Below are positions 16,833 through 30,445 of a DNA stretch of 64,000 nt, one piece after another (position 1 is the first letter of the stretch; the number at the start of each line of letters is the position of its first letter). The notes under the pieces are model-generated. The model had not been told where the DNA came from and searched no databases. It worked only from the letters and a program-made list of their open reading frames with translations. The position numbers and the translations under genes are program-made. This stretch comes from Pseudomonas deceptionensis (GTDB taxonomy: Bacteria > Pseudomonadota > Gammaproteobacteria > Pseudomonadales > Pseudomonadaceae). The stretch is taken from contig NZ_FNUD01000002.1 in the NCBI RefSeq assembly GCF_900106095.1, positions 889,501-953,500 of the forward strand. Reading direction: 5' to 3'.

Positions 16833-17744
16833 ATGAACAAGCCTTTCATTTCTCTGTGCCCTGAAATTACTCGTGCGCACGCGTTAACGTTGATGGATTG
16901 GTTGGAGGATGAACGCGTCACCTGCTATCTGAGCGATTCGCGTCATGTCTCCCGCTCCATCGAACAAGTCATCGATCGGACTCAATTGCCGATCCTGACC
17001 CATCTATTCAACCAGGGCGGCCGATTCTTCATGGCCTATGACCGGCATGACGCTCCGGTGGGCTTTGTCCGTCTAATCAAGACCGGCTCAAATTGCGAGA
17101 TAGTCCTGGTCATCGGAGACAGCGACAAATGGGGCCGAAACCTTGGCGCCCGCACGATCCGCGAAGGTATGAAACTGGCCTTTCTCGACATGCGGGCAAA
17201 GAAACTCATCGCCAAGATCCACCCGGACAACGCACGCTCGCTGAAAGCCTTTCTGCGCAGCGGCTTTGTGCTTGAGAGCGAAACGCCGACATTGAAGTCA
17301 TTTTCCATGACGGCGAAGCACTATCTCCAGCTCTTGCGCGAAGGTACCGTTGGCGACTCCACCAGGATCTACATCACTGAAATCGACAAAGCCAGGCTCG
17401 AGAGTCTAATCGCGCTCGAGCAAGGCCCGGTCGTTGTTGAACTCGAACATGAGCTTGAGCGAGCCATTGTCGTCAAGCCGCAGCAGGTGGCGAGCAATGT
17501 CGTCACGATGAACTCCAGGGCCTTGCTGCAGCTGGACGACGAAGAGATCGAAGTGGCCTTGGTCTACCCTGAAGACGCGGACAGCAACGCAGGGAAGCAT
17601 TCCGTGTATTCCGACATTGGCGCCGCCATCCTGGGCTATCAGGAGGGGGATTCCATCGACTGGCGAATTTCTGATAGGACCCGCCGGATTGAGATCAGGA
17701 AAGTGCTTTACCAGCCGGAAGCTGCGGGCGATTTCCACCTGTAA
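16833..17744 (+). CDS. GNAT acetyltransferase fused to Rnk/GreA-GreB-type domain
   Basis: A 303-residue two-domain protein. Residues 1-165 form a GNAT fold with FFMAYDRHDAPVGFVRL, a probable acetyl-CoA loop GRNLGARTIREGM and IHPDNARSLKAFLRSGF. Residues 178-303 match the nucleoside diphosphate kinase regulator Rnk and the GreA/GreB C-terminal domain (LDDEEIEVALVYPEDAD, then SVYSDIGAAILGYQEGD and IDWRI). Rnk-type domains bind RNA polymerase near its secondary channel. The start at 16833 is chosen by homology (MNKPFISLCPE); in-frame ATGs at 16716 and 16782 exist and no strong ribosome-binding site decides. The acetylation target is unknown. Confidence 0.82.
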   Translation: MNKPFISLCPEITRAHALTLMDWLEDERVTCYLSDSRHVSRSIEQVIDRTQLPILTHLFNQGGRFFMAYDRHDAPVGFVRLIKTGSNCEIVLVIGDSDKWGRNLGARTIREGMKLAFLDMRAKKLIAKIHPDNARSLKAFLRSGFVLESETPTLKSFSMTAKHYLQLLREGTVGDSTRIYITEIDKARLESLIALEQGPVVVELEHELERAIVVKPQQVASNVVTMNSRALLQLDDEEIEVALVYPEDADSNAGKHSVYSDIGAAILGYQEGDSIDWRISDRTRRIEIRKVLYQPEAAGDFHL

Positions 17745-17942
17745 TTACGCCTTCCTGCTAGTTCATCAGGCGCGAGGATCCGCACAAGACGGCGCCTCGC
17801 TTTGCATGCCTGAGCAATCCGTTGGGTGGTCAAAGACAGGAGCGGAGCCAGTAGCGAAAGGCAGGAGGCGGTAGGACAGACCTAGCCGGCTCCTGCGACA
17901 GTTTTATTTCTCTAAATCCACTACCAATAGTCGCAGCAGCAT

Positions 17943-19778
17943 TTATTCCACAGTGACGGATTTGGCCAGGTTACGCGGCTGGTCTACGTCGGTGCCCTTG
18001 AGCACGGCCACGTAGTAAGACAGCAATTGCAGCGGGATAGTGTAGAGAATCGGCGCCAGCACATCGTGGATGTGCGGCATGTTGATCACATGGGTGCCTT
18101 CGCCATTGGTCATACCGGCTTGCTCATCGGCAAACACGATCAACTCACCACCACGGGCACGCACTTCTTGCAGGTTGGATTTCAGTTTTTCCAACAGCTC
18201 ATTGTTCGGCGCAACGGTAACCACCGGCATGTCGTTATCCACAAGCGCCAGAGGGCCGTGCTTCAACTCGCCCGCTGGATACGCTTCAGCATGGATGTAC
18301 GAAATTTCTTTGAGCTTGAGTGCACCTTCCATTGCCACCGGGAACTGAGCGCCACGGCCCAGGAACAGGGTGTGGTGCTTGTCGGCGAACAGCTCGGCCA
18401 CTTTTTCGATAATCGAATCCATCGCCAGGGCTTCACCCAAACGCGCAGGCAAACGACGCAGCTCTTCAACCAGTTGTGCTTCAACGCCTGCTTCCAGGGT
18501 GCCGCGAACCTGGCCCAGGGACAGGGTCAACAGCAGCAAGCCAACCAGCTGGGTGGTGAACGCTTTGGTGGAAGCCACGCCAATTTCACGACCGGCTTGG
18601 GTCAGCAGCGTCAGGTCAGACTCACGCACCAGCGAGCTGATACCTACGTTGCAAATCGCCAGGCTGCCAAGGAAGCCCAGTTCTTTTGCATTACGCAGTG
18701 CGGCGAGGGTGTCAGCGGTTTCGCCCGACTGTGAGATCGAAACAAACAGGGTATCCGGCTGCACCACAACTTTGCGGTAGCGGAACTCGCTGGCCACTTC
18801 GACCTGGCATGGAATACCGGCCAGGCTTTCGAGCCAGTAACGGGCAACCATGCCCGCGTGGTAGCTGGTACCACAGGCAACGATCTGAACATTGCGTACT
18901 TTGGCGAACAATTCTTTCGCCTGTGGACCGAAGGCTTGTACCAGTACGTGGTCCTGACCCAGACGGTTTTCCAGAGTGCGTTGTACTACAGCTGGCTGCT
19001 CGTGGATTTCCTTGAGCATGTAGTGGCGATATTCGCCCTTGTCAGCAGCTTCGGCGCCATCACTGTATTGCACGGCTTCACGCTGAACGCTTTGGCCATT
19101 CACATCCCAGATCTGCACGCTGTCACGATGGATTTCAGCGATGTCGCCTTCTTCCAGGTACATGAAGCGGTCAGTCACTTGGCGCAGTGCCAATTGGTCG
19201 GAGGCCAGGAAGTTTTCACCCAGGCCCAAGCCAATCACCAGCGGGCTGCCGCTACGTGCAGCTACCAGGCGATCCGGTTGTTTGGCGCTGATCACGGCCA
19301 GGCCATACGCACCGTGCAATTCTTTAACGGTGGCTTTGAGGGCCGCGGTCAGGTCGCTGTTGTCTTTGAGTTTGTGATTGAGCAGGTGGGCAATGACTTC
19401 GGTGTCAGTGTCCGAAGTAAATTCGTAACCCAGGCCTTTAAGTTGCGCACGCAGGGCTTCGTGGTTTTCGATGATGCCGTTGTGTACCACGGCCAGATCG
19501 GAACCGGAGAAATGTGGGTGAGCGTTACGCTCGCACGGCGCGCCGTGGGTTGCCCAACGAGTATGGGCAATACCCAGACGCCCTGCCAGGGGTTCACCGG
19601 CCAGCGCTTGTTCCAGCTCGGCAACTTTACCGTTGCGACGCGTGCGCTCCAGGGTCCCGTTGTTGGTGAAAACAGCAACGCCTGCACTGTCATAGCCACG
19701 GTATTCAAGACGTTTCAGGCCTTCCAACAGAATGGCCGTGATATTACGTTCAGCGACTGCGCCAACGATTCCGCACAT
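17943..19778 (-). CDS. glmS: Glutamine--fructose-6-phosphate aminotransferase (isomerizing)
   Basis: A 611-residue enzyme making glucosamine-6-phosphate, the entry step to peptidoglycan and LPS amino sugars. Cys2 (MCGIVGA) is the glutaminase nucleophile. The N-terminal class II amidotransferase domain spans about 1-240, followed by two SIS sugar-isomerase domains ([40 protein letters not shown]) and the C-terminal KSVTVE tail. It starts nine bases after the glmR stop on the same strand, so the pair is probably co-transcribed. No glmS ribozyme lies upstream. Confidence 0.97.
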   Translation of the reverse strand: MCGIVGAVAERNITAILLEGLKRLEYRGYDSAGVAVFTNNGTLERTRRNGKVAELEQALAGEPLAGRLGIAHTRWATHGAPCERNAHPHFSGSDLAVVHNGIIENHEALRAQLKGLGYEFTSDTDTEVIAHLLNHKLKDNSDLTAALKATVKELHGAYGLAVISAKQPDRLVAARSGSPLVIGLGLGENFLASDQLALRQVTDRFMYLEEGDIAEIHRDSVQIWDVNGQSVQREAVQYSDGAEAADKGEYRHYMLKEIHEQPAVVQRTLENRLGQDHVLVQAFGPQAKELFAKVRNVQIVACGTSYHAGMVARYWLESLAGIPCQVEVASEFRYRKVVVQPDTLFVSISQSGETADTLAALRNAKELGFLGSLAICNVGISSLVRESDLTLLTQAGREIGVASTKAFTTQLVGLLLLTLSLGQVRGTLEAGVEAQLVEELRRLPARLGEALAMDSIIEKVAELFADKHHTLFLGRGAQFPVAMEGALKLKEISYIHAEAYPAGELKHGPLALVDNDMPVVTVAPNNELLEKLKSNLQEVRARGGELIVFADEQAGMTNGEGTHVINMPHIHDVLAPILYTIPLQLLSYYVAVLKGTDVDQPRNLAKSVTVE

Positions 19779-19787
19779 AAAGTTCTC

Positions 19788-20555
19788 CTAGCTTAGGGCC
19801 GCGCATAACAGTGTTATGCCCCGGGCCTGAATCTGTTCGCGAGCCTCAAGCGGCAAGCGATCATCTGTAATAAGGGTATGGACGCTGCTCCAGGGCAGTT
19901 CCAGGTTGGGTATCTTGCGACCAATCTTGTCCGACTCGACCATTACGATCACTTCACGTGCGACGTCAGCCATGACCCGGCTCAGACCCAACAACTCGTT
20001 AAAAGTTGTCGTGCCGCGCTGCAGGTCTATGCCATCAGCACCGATGAACAGTTGATCGAAGTCGTAAGAGCGCAACACCTGTTCGGCAACCTGTCCCTGA
20101 AAGGACTCGGAGTGCGGATCCCAGGTGCCACCGGTCATCAGCAACACAGGCTCATGTTCCAGTTCGCTGAGTGCGTTGGCGACGTGCAGGGAGTTGGTCA
20201 TCACTACCAGGCCGGGTTGCTGGCCTAGCTGTGGAATCATCGAGGCCGTGGTGCTGCCGCTATCGATGATGATGCGTGCGTGCTCTTTAATCAGGCCTAC
20301 GGCCGCACGGGCGATGGCTTGTTTATAAAGAGAAACCGGTTGGGGTACATCACTGACCAGTTCTTGCGGCATGGTAATAGCCCCGCCGTAACGCCGTAAT
20401 AACAGACCGTTACTTTCGAGTGCAGCCAAATCCTTGCGAATCGTAACCTCAGAGGTTTCGAAGCGCTTGGCCAGTTCATCCACACTGACTTCACCTTGCT
20501 CAGCAAGCAAGGCCAGGATGTTGTGTCTGCGTTGTGGCGTGTTGCGTTTAGACAT
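19788..20555 (-). CDS. glmR: DeoR-family regulator GlmR
   Basis: A 255-residue DeoR/GlpR-type repressor. The N-terminal helix-turn-helix contains SVDELAKRFETSEVTIRKDL; the DeoR sensor domain (about 75-235) contains DSGSTTASMIP and TNSLHVANAL, a sugar-phosphate pocket. It sits directly upstream of glmS and downstream of glmU. In P. aeruginosa the same position is PA5550, reported as GlmR, which controls glmS and cell-surface properties. Its ligand is probably an amino-sugar phosphate, which is inference from the family. Confidence 0.9.
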   Translation of the reverse strand: MSKRNTPQRRHNILALLAEQGEVSVDELAKRFETSEVTIRKDLAALESNGLLLRRYGGAITMPQELVSDVPQPVSLYKQAIARAAVGLIKEHARIIIDSGSTTASMIPQLGQQPGLVVMTNSLHVANALSELEHEPVLLMTGGTWDPHSESFQGQVAEQVLRSYDFDQLFIGADGIDLQRGTTTFNELLGLSRVMADVAREVIVMVESDKIGRKIPNLELPWSSVHTLITDDRLPLEAREQIQARGITLLCAALS

Positions 20556-20706
20556 AACGGCTTAAGTTTCGTTTCGAAAGATAACGAAAGCAATGAAACC
20601 TTATCTCGAAATATCCGTCAAGAAATTCTTGCGCGTTATTTACTGTGAATAACTCGATATCGCCCAGTATTCATTGGTTAAAAGTATGATTTTAAGCTGA
20701 AATAAA

Positions 20707-20739
20707 AAAGCCTTATCCACAGGGCGAGGATAAGGCTTT
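20707..20739 (-). terminator. Rho-independent terminator of glmU with an embedded DnaA box
   Basis: AAAGCCTTATCC and GGATAAGGCTTT form a perfect 12-bp stem around a nine-base loop, followed on the minus strand by TTTTTTATT. The TTATCCACA at 20713-20721 spans stem and loop. Another exact box lies at 20808-20816. Confidence 0.9.
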
Positions 20740-20823
20740 AGGTAAGTTATTGATTTAAAACAGTTATAGGATGACCTGTTAGTAACCACCTATCGCCAGA
20801 TGCGATCTGTGGATAACTTTACG

Positions 20824-22191
20824 TCAAGGCTTTGGCTGTTTGACTGGACGCTTCCAGCCATCAATATTGCGCTGGCGCGCGCGACCAACGGCCAGCTGCT
20901 CAGGGCCTACATCCTGATTAATGGTTGAACCGGCTGCAGTGGTTGCACCGTTGGAGATATCCACAGGCGCGACCAGCGAGTTGTTCGAACCGATGAACAC
21001 ATCCGCCCCCAACACGGTTTTCCACTTGTTGGCGCCATCGTAGTTACAGGTGATGGTGCCCGCGCCAATATTGGTGCGCGGGCCGACTTCGGCATCCCCC
21101 AGGTAAGTCAGATGACCGCACTTGGCGTCTTCACCCAGATGGGCGTTTTTCAATTCAACAAAGTTACCCACATGGGCACGGGCATCCAGCACGCTACCCG
21201 GGCGCAAACGGGCGAAAGGACCCGCATCGCTGTTCTCCCCCATCACGGCACCGTCAAGATGGCTGTTGGCCTTGACCACCACGCCTTTGCGCAAGGTGCT
21301 GTCCTTGATCACGCAGTTCGGGCCAATCACCACGTCATCTTCAATGACCACACGGCCTTCAAGAATCACGTTGATATCGATCAGCACATCACGGCCGACA
21401 GTGACTTCGCCGCGTACATCGAAACGGGCCGGGTCACGCAAGGTCACACCCAGTGCCATCAGGCGACGGCCTTCTCGCAACTGGTAATGACGTTCCAGCT
21501 CACTGAGCTGTTTGCGGTCATTGGCGCCCTGCACTTCCATCGGGTCGTGGGCATGTTCAGTGGCAACCACCAGACCATCGCTCACAGCCATGGCGATAAC
21601 GTCAGTCAGGTAATACTCGCCCTGGACGTTATTGTTCGAAAGGCGGCTCATCCAGTTACCCAGGTGCTGGGTCGGCAACGCCAAAATTCCCGTATTGCCT
21701 TCAGTGATGGCACGCTCAGCTTCGGTCGCATCCTTATGCTCTACGATGGCGCTGACCTTGCCGTTGGCGTCTCGCACGATCCGGCCATAACCGGTCGGGT
21801 CAGCCAGGTTTACGGTCAGCAAGCCCAGTTGCTCAGGGCCGACTTGCTTGAGCAAACGCTGCAAGGTCTCGACCTCGATCAGCGGTACATCGCCGTACAG
21901 GATCAGCACGTTTTGTGCGGTCAAAAATGGCAGCGCCTGAGCCACGGCATGGCCGGTACCCAGTTGCTTGTCTTGCAGCACAAAGTTCAGGTCGTCAGCG
22001 GCGAGGCGTTCACGCACCAGTTCGGCACCGTGGCCAATGACTACGTGGATACCGGTTGGCTTGAGCTGGCGAGCACTGTGGATAACATGGCCCAGCATGG
22101 AGTTGCCTGCCACGGGGTGCAGAACCTTGGGCAGAGCTGAACGCATGCGGGTGCCCTGACCTGCAGCGAGAATAACGATATCAAGAGACAT
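20824..22191 (-). CDS. glmU: Bifunctional UDP-N-acetylglucosamine pyrophosphorylase / glucosamine-1-phosphate acetyltransferase
   Basis: A 455-residue enzyme carrying out the last two steps to UDP-GlcNAc. The uridyltransferase domain (about 1-228) has the LAAGQGTRM motif at residues 8-16 and YGDVPLI. The C-terminal left-handed beta-helix (about 250-440) has the acetyltransferase signatures [12 protein letters not shown] and the [10 protein letters not shown] loop. It lies between glmR and the ATP synthase operon on the same strand, with perfect terminators on both sides. An exact DnaA box occurs inside the gene (22077-22085). Confidence 0.97.
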   Translation of the reverse strand: MSLDIVILAAGQGTRMRSALPKVLHPVAGNSMLGHVIHSARQLKPTGIHVVIGHGAELVRERLAADDLNFVLQDKQLGTGHAVAQALPFLTAQNVLILYGDVPLIEVETLQRLLKQVGPEQLGLLTVNLADPTGYGRIVRDANGKVSAIVEHKDATEAERAITEGNTGILALPTQHLGNWMSRLSNNNVQGEYYLTDVIAMAVSDGLVVATEHAHDPMEVQGANDRKQLSELERHYQLREGRRLMALGVTLRDPARFDVRGEVTVGRDVLIDINVILEGRVVIEDDVVIGPNCVIKDSTLRKGVVVKANSHLDGAVMGENSDAGPFARLRPGSVLDARAHVGNFVELKNAHLGEDAKCGHLTYLGDAEVGPRTNIGAGTITCNYDGANKWKTVLGADVFIGSNNSLVAPVDISNGATTAAGSTINQDVGPEQLAVGRARQRNIDGWKRPVKQPKP

Positions 22192-22251
22192 GACTGGCTA
22201 CCAATCCTGGGTGGTCAGCGGTTGCGACCAAAAAGTTTTTCGCGGAAAAAG

Positions 22252-22279
22252 AAAAAGGGTAGCCGAGGCTACCCTTTTT
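22252..22279 (-). terminator. Rho-independent terminator of the atp operon
   Basis: AAAAAGGGTAGCC and GGCTACCCTTTTT form a perfect 13-bp inverted repeat around GA. It lies 27 bases after the atpC stop and ends in a U-tract on the minus strand. Confidence 0.93.
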
Positions 22280-22306
22280 AATCAATCACACAATAAGACA
22301 GGAGGC

Positions 22307-22738
22307 TTAGCCGCCGAACTTCTTGCGGATTTGCTGGACGGTGCGCAGCTGAGCTGCAGCCTCGGCCAGTCGTGCAGCAGCAGAACCGTAATCGAATTCT
22401 GCGCCTCTTTCGTTCAGAGCCTTCTCGGCAGCCTTGACGGCTTCCTGAGCGGAGGCTTCATCCAGGTCGGCAGCACGTTGCACGGTGTCGGCAAGAACCT
22501 TGACCATGTTCGGCTGAACCTCGAGGTAACCACCGGAGATGTAAAACACCTCGGATTCCCCACCCAGCTTGATCAGGCGGATCGGGCCTGGTTTGAGCTC
22601 AGTGATCAGCGGAGCGTGACCCAGAGCGATACCAAGATCACCCAGGCTGCCGTGCGCAATCACCATCTCGACCTGACCGGAAAAGATTTCTCCTTCCGCA
22701 CTGACGATATCGCAATGGACTGTCATCATATTAGCCAT
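22307..22738 (-). CDS. atpC: ATP synthase F1 epsilon subunit
   Basis: A 143-residue epsilon subunit of the F1 stalk, which couples rotation and inhibits ATP hydrolysis. The N-terminal beta-sandwich begins [17 protein letters not shown] and contains [14 protein letters not shown]; the C-terminal helical hairpin follows about residue 92. GAGG stands eight bases before the ATG at 22738; an ATG nine bases further in is less well placed. It is the last gene of the operon, 44 bases after atpD. Confidence 0.97.
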   Translation of the reverse strand: MANMMTVHCDIVSAEGEIFSGQVEMVIAHGSLGDLGIALGHAPLITELKPGPIRLIKLGGESEVFYISGGYLEVQPNMVKVLADTVQRAADLDEASAQEAVKAAEKALNERGAEFDYGSAAARLAEAAAQLRTVQQIRKKFGG

Positions 22739-22782
22739 CTGATTGCCTCAACCTGATTAGCGCCCGTTGCCGGGCGCTGGAA

Positions 22783-24189
<1,407 letters not shown>

Positions 24190-25050
24190 TTAAACCGCGG
24201 CAGCGCCGCCGACGATTTCCGAGATCTCTTGGGTGATCGCAGCCTGACGCGCCTTGTTGTAGATCAGCTGCAAATCGCTGATCAAATCACCGGCGTTATC
24301 AGTGGCGTTCTTCATCGCGATCATCCGCGCAGCTTGTTCAGCTGCACTGTTCTCGACCACCGCCTGGTACACCTGCGACTCCACGTAACGTACCATCAAG
24401 CCGTCTAGCAGCTCTTTGGCGTCTGGTTCGTAGAGATAGTCCCAGTGGTGCTTGAGTTCTTGATCCGGGGTCGCCACCAGTGGAATCAATTGCTCCACAG
24501 TCGGCTGTTGCGTCATGGTGTTGATGAACTTGTTGGACACCACGGACAGGCGATCAATACGGCCTTCCAGGTAAGCATCCAGCATCACCTTAACGCTGCC
24601 GATCAAGTCATTGATCGACGGTTCTTCACCCAGATGGCTGATTGCAGCGACGACGTTACCGCCGAAGTTACGGAAAAAAGCCGCACCTTTGCTACCGACC
24701 ACGCACAGATCAATCTCGACGCCGTTTTCACGGTTTACCGCCATGTCCTTGACCAAAGCCTTGAACAGGTTGGTATTCAAGCCACCGCACAAACCACGGT
24801 CACTGCTCACAACCACATAACCTACACGCTTGATTTCGCGGTCGATCATGAACGGGTGGCGGTATTCCGGGTTGGCGTTAGCCAAATGCCCAATAACCTG
24901 GCGGATGCGCTCCGCATAAGGACGGCTAGCAGACATGCGCATTTGTGCCTTGCGCATTTTGCTGACCGCCACTTTTTCCATGGCGCTGGTAATCTTTTGC
25001 GTGCTTTTGATGCTCGCAATCTTACTGCGAATCTCTTTTGCGCCTGCCAT
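24190..25050 (-). CDS. atpG: ATP synthase F1 gamma subunit
   Basis: A 286-residue central rotor shaft of F1. The N-terminal helix ([27 protein letters not shown]) and the C-terminal helix ([13 protein letters not shown]) form the coiled coil inside the alpha-beta ring; the middle Rossmann-like part contains [11 protein letters not shown]. It lies between atpA and atpD in the standard order. Confidence 0.98.
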   Translation of the reverse strand: MAGAKEIRSKIASIKSTQKITSAMEKVAVSKMRKAQMRMSASRPYAERIRQVIGHLANANPEYRHPFMIDREIKRVGYVVVSSDRGLCGGLNTNLFKALVKDMAVNRENGVEIDLCVVGSKGAAFFRNFGGNVVAAISHLGEEPSINDLIGSVKVMLDAYLEGRIDRLSVVSNKFINTMTQQPTVEQLIPLVATPDQELKHHWDYLYEPDAKELLDGLMVRYVESQVYQAVVENSAAEQAARMIAMKNATDNAGDLISDLQLIYNKARQAAITQEISEIVGGAAAV

Positions 25051-25100
25051 GTAACACCTATCAGGTTAGCAAGCGGGAGCCTTGCGGCTCCCGCTGCGGC

Positions 25101-26645
25101 TTACCAGGTTTGGGTGGCCTTGAACTTCTCGATACCGGCTTTGATGCCAGCGTCGATTTCGTCATTGAAGTCACCTTTAACGTTGATCTTCGCCATAAGC
25201 TCGGCGTGATCGCGGTTGAAGTAAGCAATCAGCGCTTGTTCAAAGCTACCGACCTTGGTGATTTCGACGTCAGTCAGGAACCCACGCTCAGCGGCATACA
25301 GCGACAGCGCCATGTCAGCGATCGACATTGGTGCGTATTGCTTCTGCTTCATCAGCTCGGTAACGCGCTGACCATGCTCAAGTTGCTTACGGGTCGCTTC
25401 GTCCAGGTCAGATGCGAACTGGGCGAATGCCGCCAGTTCACGGTACTGAGCCAGAGCGGTACGGATACCACCGGACAGCTTCTTGATGATCTTGGTCTGC
25501 GCGGCACCACCCACACGGGATACCGAAACACCGGCGTTCACTGCAGGACGGATCCCGGAGTTGAACATGGCCGATTCCAGGAAGATCTGACCGTCAGTGA
25601 TGGAAATCACGTTGGTCGGAACGAACGCGGAAACGTCGCCAGCCTGGGTTTCGATGATCGGCAGTGCGGTCAGGGAACCGGTTTTGCCGGTCACTGCGCC
25701 GTTGGTGAACTTCTCTACGTACTCTTCGGAAACGCGGGATGCGCGCTCCAGAAGACGGGAGTGGAGATAGAACACGTCGCCTGGGTAAGCTTCACGGCCT
25801 GGTGGACGGCGCAGCAGCAGGGAAATCTGGCGGTAAGCCACTGCTTGCTTGGACAGATCGTCATAAACGATCAGCGCGTCTTCACCGCGGTCGCGGAAGT
25901 ATTCGCCCATGGTGCAACCGGAGTACGGTGCCAGGAACTGCAGCGCTGCGGATTCGGATGCACTGGCAGCAACGACGATGGTGTTAGCCAACGCGCCGTT
26001 TTCTTCCAGCTTGCGAACCACGTTGGCGATAGTCGATTGCTTCTGACCGATCGCTACGTATACACAGAAAATGCCGCTGTTCTTCTGGTTGATGATCGCG
26101 TCGATCGCCAGAGCGGTTTTACCGATCTGACGGTCACCGATGATCAGCTCACGCTGGCCACGGCCGACAGGGATCATGGCATCGACAGCCTTGTAGCCAG
26201 TCTGTACAGGCTGGTCTACCGACTTACGCCAGATCACGCCTGGAGCAACTTTCTCGACTGCATCAGTCTCGGTGTTGTTCAGCGGACCTTTGCCATCAAC
26301 TGGGTTACCCAGTGCGTCGACAACGCGACCCAGCAGTTCCTTACCAACCGGAACTTCCAGGATGCGGCCAGTGCACTTGGCGCTCATGCCTTCAGCCAGA
26401 GTCGTGTACGAGCCCAGTACTACGGCACCTACAGAGTCTTGCTCAAGGTTGAGAGCCATACCGAAGACGCTGCCCGGAAACTCGATCATCTCGCCGTACA
26501 TTACGTCGGCCAGACCGTGAATCCGCACAATACCGTCAGATACGCTGACGATGGTGCCTTCGTTACGGGCTTGGGAGGTCACATCGAGTTTTTCGATGCG
26601 GCCCTTGATAATTTCACTTATTTCGGAAGGATTGAGTTGCTGCAT
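25101..26645 (-). CDS. atpA: ATP synthase F1 alpha subunit
   Basis: A 514-residue non-catalytic nucleotide-binding subunit. Walker A is GDRQIGKT and the ATPase alpha/beta signature is present ([14 protein letters not shown]). The N-terminus [17 protein letters not shown] is typical of gammaproteobacteria. It follows atpH by 21 bases. A 693-codon open frame on the opposite strand is a codon-bias shadow. Confidence 0.98.
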   Translation of the reverse strand: MQQLNPSEISEIIKGRIEKLDVTSQARNEGTIVSVSDGIVRIHGLADVMYGEMIEFPGSVFGMALNLEQDSVGAVVLGSYTTLAEGMSAKCTGRILEVPVGKELLGRVVDALGNPVDGKGPLNNTETDAVEKVAPGVIWRKSVDQPVQTGYKAVDAMIPVGRGQRELIIGDRQIGKTALAIDAIINQKNSGIFCVYVAIGQKQSTIANVVRKLEENGALANTIVVAASASESAALQFLAPYSGCTMGEYFRDRGEDALIVYDDLSKQAVAYRQISLLLRRPPGREAYPGDVFYLHSRLLERASRVSEEYVEKFTNGAVTGKTGSLTALPIIETQAGDVSAFVPTNVISITDGQIFLESAMFNSGIRPAVNAGVSVSRVGGAAQTKIIKKLSGGIRTALAQYRELAAFAQFASDLDEATRKQLEHGQRVTELMKQKQYAPMSIADMALSLYAAERGFLTDVEITKVGSFEQALIAYFNRDHAELMAKINVKGDFNDEIDAGIKAGIEKFKATQTW

Positions 26646-26666
26646 TGCTCTGCTGCCCCTTCAAAC

Positions 26667-27203
26667 TCAAGATTTCAATGCTTCGGCAAGGCTTGCGAGT
26701 TTTCCGCGAACCGAGCCATCGATAACCAGGTCGCCGGCGCGGATGATGACACCACCTATAAGGCTGGCATCCTCCGCAACTTGCAGGCGCACTTCCCGGT
26801 CGAGTCGTGCACTGAGAACCTTGGCGAGTTTGTCTTGCTGTTCTTGGTTCAATGCAAAAGCACTGGTCACTTCTACGTCTACCGACTTCTCTTGTTCAGC
26901 CTTGTACAGGTCAAACAGAGCGGCAATCTCCGGCAAAAGCGGGAGACGGTCGTTTTCGGCAACGACGTGGATGAAGTTCTGTACTTTTACATCGAACTTG
27001 TCGCCGCACACGTCAATAAACGTGGCGGCCTTTTCTGCGCTCGTCAGTCGCGGGGCCTTGAGCACGCGCTGCATAGTGTCGTCTTGCGACACTGCTGCAG
27101 CCAGGCCGAGCATGGCTGACCAAGAGGCCAGTTGCTGGTGGGCCTGGGCGTGCTCGAAGGCTGCCTTAGCGTAAGGTCGGGCCAACGTGGTCAATTCTGC
27201 CAT
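26667..27203 (-). CDS. atpH: ATP synthase F1 delta subunit
   Basis: A 178-residue peripheral-stalk subunit linking F1 to the b dimer. The N-terminal helical bundle starts [17 protein letters not shown]; the C-terminal signature [20 protein letters not shown] is intact. It is 12 bases after atpF. Confidence 0.97.
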   Translation of the reverse strand: MAELTTLARPYAKAAFEHAQAHQQLASWSAMLGLAAAVSQDDTMQRVLKAPRLTSAEKAATFIDVCGDKFDVKVQNFIHVVAENDRLPLLPEIAALFDLYKAEQEKSVDVEVTSAFALNQEQQDKLAKVLSARLDREVRLQVAEDASLIGGVIIRAGDLVIDGSVRGKLASLAEALKS

Positions 27204-27215
27204 GATCGCCCTCGC

Positions 27216-27686
27216 TTAAATTTCAGCAGCCAGTTTGTTAACCAGCTCCGCGTGCGCGTTTTGATCGATTGTGGCGCCCAGGATTTTTTCAGCGCCTTCA
27301 ACGGCCAGGCTACCCAATTGGGTGCGCAGCGCGTCTTTAACACTGTTGATTTCCTGTTCGATCTCGGCCTGAGCCTGAGCCTTCACACGGTCAGCTTCAA
27401 CGCGAGCCTGTTCACGGGCTTCGTCTACGATCTGAGTACCGCGTTTCTTGGCTTGCTCAATGATTTCAGCTGCTTGAGCCTTAGCTTCGCGCAGTTGTTG
27501 ACCCGCTTTATCTTGGGCCAACTCCAGGTCGCGAGCTGCTCGGTTAGCAGCGTCCAATCCAGCCGCAATCTTCTTCTGACGTTCTTGCAATGCCGCGATG
27601 ACCGGAGGCCACACGAACTTCATGCAAAACAGTACAAAAATGAAGAACGCAACGGACTGGCCAATCAGGGTTGCATTAATGTTCAC
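27216..27686 (-). CDS. atpF: ATP synthase F0 b subunit
   Basis: A 156-residue peripheral stalk protein: one N-terminal membrane span (about residues 5-27) then a long charged helix that dimerises. The start is a GTG at 27686 ([10 protein letters not shown]), as the homologous N-terminus requires. The preceding gene is atpE, 57 bases away. Confidence 0.96.
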   Translation of the reverse strand: MNINATLIGQSVAFFIFVLFCMKFVWPPVIAALQERQKKIAAGLDAANRAARDLELAQDKAGQQLREAKAQAAEIIEQAKKRGTQIVDEAREQARVEADRVKAQAQAEIEQEINSVKDALRTQLGSLAVEGAEKILGATIDQNAHAELVNKLAAEI

Positions 27687-27743
27687 GCCAACACCTCGCT
27701 CGTTCGTTGTCCATCACTCTAATCAACTCGAAAATTCGAGTGA

Positions 27744-28016
<273 letters not shown>

Positions 28017-28073
28017 TTACGTCGTATGGTTTAGGTTTTTAGATTAAAGCGGTAAAACAAAATCATTTTGCGT

Positions 28074-28097
28074 CCCTCTCACCCGAAAGCGAGAGGG
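28074..28097 (-). other. Intercistronic hairpin between atpB and atpE
   Basis: CCCTCTC (28074-28080) and GAGAGGG (28091-28097) form a seven-bp stem with a ten-base loop. It lies 25 bases after the atpB stop and about 70 bases before the atpE start. It has no U-tract, so a role in message stability or in differential atpE expression is likelier than termination. Confidence 0.55.
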
Positions 28098-28121
28098 GCA
28101 CCAGACTCGCCGAAGCGGATC

Positions 28122-29415
<1,294 letters not shown>

Positions 29416-29493
29416 CACAACTGCTCCTCAAAGGTCGGCTACCAAAAGTGAAAAACTTGGCATAATTTGTGCCGACAAAATGCGCGCAGAGTA

Positions 29494-29513
29494 TAGGGGC
29501 GCTTAAGCCCCTA
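29494..29513 (-). terminator. Possible terminator hairpin after parB
   Basis: TAGGGGC and GCCCCTA form a seven-bp stem around GCTTAA, 50 bases after the parB stop. No U-tract follows, so termination is uncertain; the atp operon promoter probably lies just beyond it. Confidence 0.35.
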
Positions 29514-29563
29514 TTCAACTGTCAGGTAGTGATTTCCGACTGCGCGCTACAAGAGGAATTGTT

Positions 29564-30436
29564 TCAGCGGATGTGGGCAAGCACGCCTTGAAGCTCATCA
29601 AGAGAATTGTAACCAATCACTAATTGGCCTTTTCCCTTCTTTCCGTGACGGATCTGCACCGCAGAGCCTAGCCGCTCTGCCAGACGCTGTTCGAGTCGGG
29701 CAATGTCCGGATCGGTTTTAACCGGTTCAGCCGGCTCTTGTTTGCCACTGAGCCACTGGCGAACCAGGGCTTCAGTCTGACGTACTGTCAGGCCTCGTGC
29801 GACAACGTGTCGCGCCCCTTCAACCTGCTGAGCTTCAGGCAAACCGAGCAATGCCCGCGCATGACCCATTTCCAGGTCACCGTGGGACAGCATGGTCTTG
29901 ATCACTTCCGGCAAGGAAATCAATCGCAACAAGTTAGCCACAGACACCCGGGACTTACCCACAGCGTCGGCGACTTGTTGCTGAGTCAGCTGGAACTCTT
30001 GCTGCAAGCGCTGCAAGGCGACGGCTTCTTCAATCGGATTGAGATCTTCGCGCTGAATGTTTTCAATCAGCGCCATCGCGATGGCCGTTTCGTCCGGCAC
30101 ATCACGCACCATCGCCGGGATGGTGTCCTTGCCTGCCTGTTGGCTGGCGCGCCAGCGACGTTCACCGGCGATGATCTCAAAGCGGTTGCCATCAATCGGG
30201 CGAACCACGATTGGCTGCATCACCCCTTGAGTCCTGATCGAGCTGGCCAGCTCTTCAAGCGCCTGGGGATCCATGTCACGACGAGGCTGATACTTGCCGC
30301 GCTGGATCAGGTCCAGAGGCAAGTGTTGCAGTTCGCTTTGATCAACCTTGACCGCTTGCTCTTCCAGCGAGCTGACCGTTGGACCACTCAGGAGTGCATC
30401 CAGTCCGCGTCCGAGACCTCGTTTCTTGACGGCCAT
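29564..30436 (-). CDS. parB: Chromosome-partitioning protein ParB
   Basis: A 290-residue CTP-dependent DNA clamp that loads at parS. The N-terminal ParA-stimulating peptide is MAVKKRGLGRGLDALL. The CTP pocket GERRWRA follows ENRFEIIA-type sequence near residue 95, the helix-turn-helix contains TQQQVADAVGKSRVSVANLLRL, and a C-terminal dimer domain ends the protein. It follows parA by nine bases. Its likely targets are the sites at 44370-44385 and 3044-3059. Confidence 0.97.
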   Translation of the reverse strand: MAVKKRGLGRGLDALLSGPTVSSLEEQAVKVDQSELQHLPLDLIQRGKYQPRRDMDPQALEELASSIRTQGVMQPIVVRPIDGNRFEIIAGERRWRASQQAGKDTIPAMVRDVPDETAIAMALIENIQREDLNPIEEAVALQRLQQEFQLTQQQVADAVGKSRVSVANLLRLISLPEVIKTMLSHGDLEMGHARALLGLPEAQQVEGARHVVARGLTVRQTEALVRQWLSGKQEPAEPVKTDPDIARLEQRLAERLGSAVQIRHGKKGKGQLVIGYNSLDELQGVLAHIR

Positions 30437-30445
30437 GGGATTTCC

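Noticed and set aside
17745..17942. Imperfect repeats near GGAGCGGAGCC and GCCGGCTCCTG downstream of the GNAT-Rnk gene
   Set aside because: The pairing is weak and not clearly a terminator or REP, so it is not listed as a feature.
19779..19787. glmS ribozyme
   Set aside because: Only nine bases separate glmR from glmS, too few for the ribozyme, which is typical of Gram-positive bacteria.
25038..27119. Open frame of 693 codons antisense to atpA and atpH
   Set aside because: Same cause: strand-symmetric codon bias in highly expressed genes. The translation has no coherent hydrophobic core or known motif.
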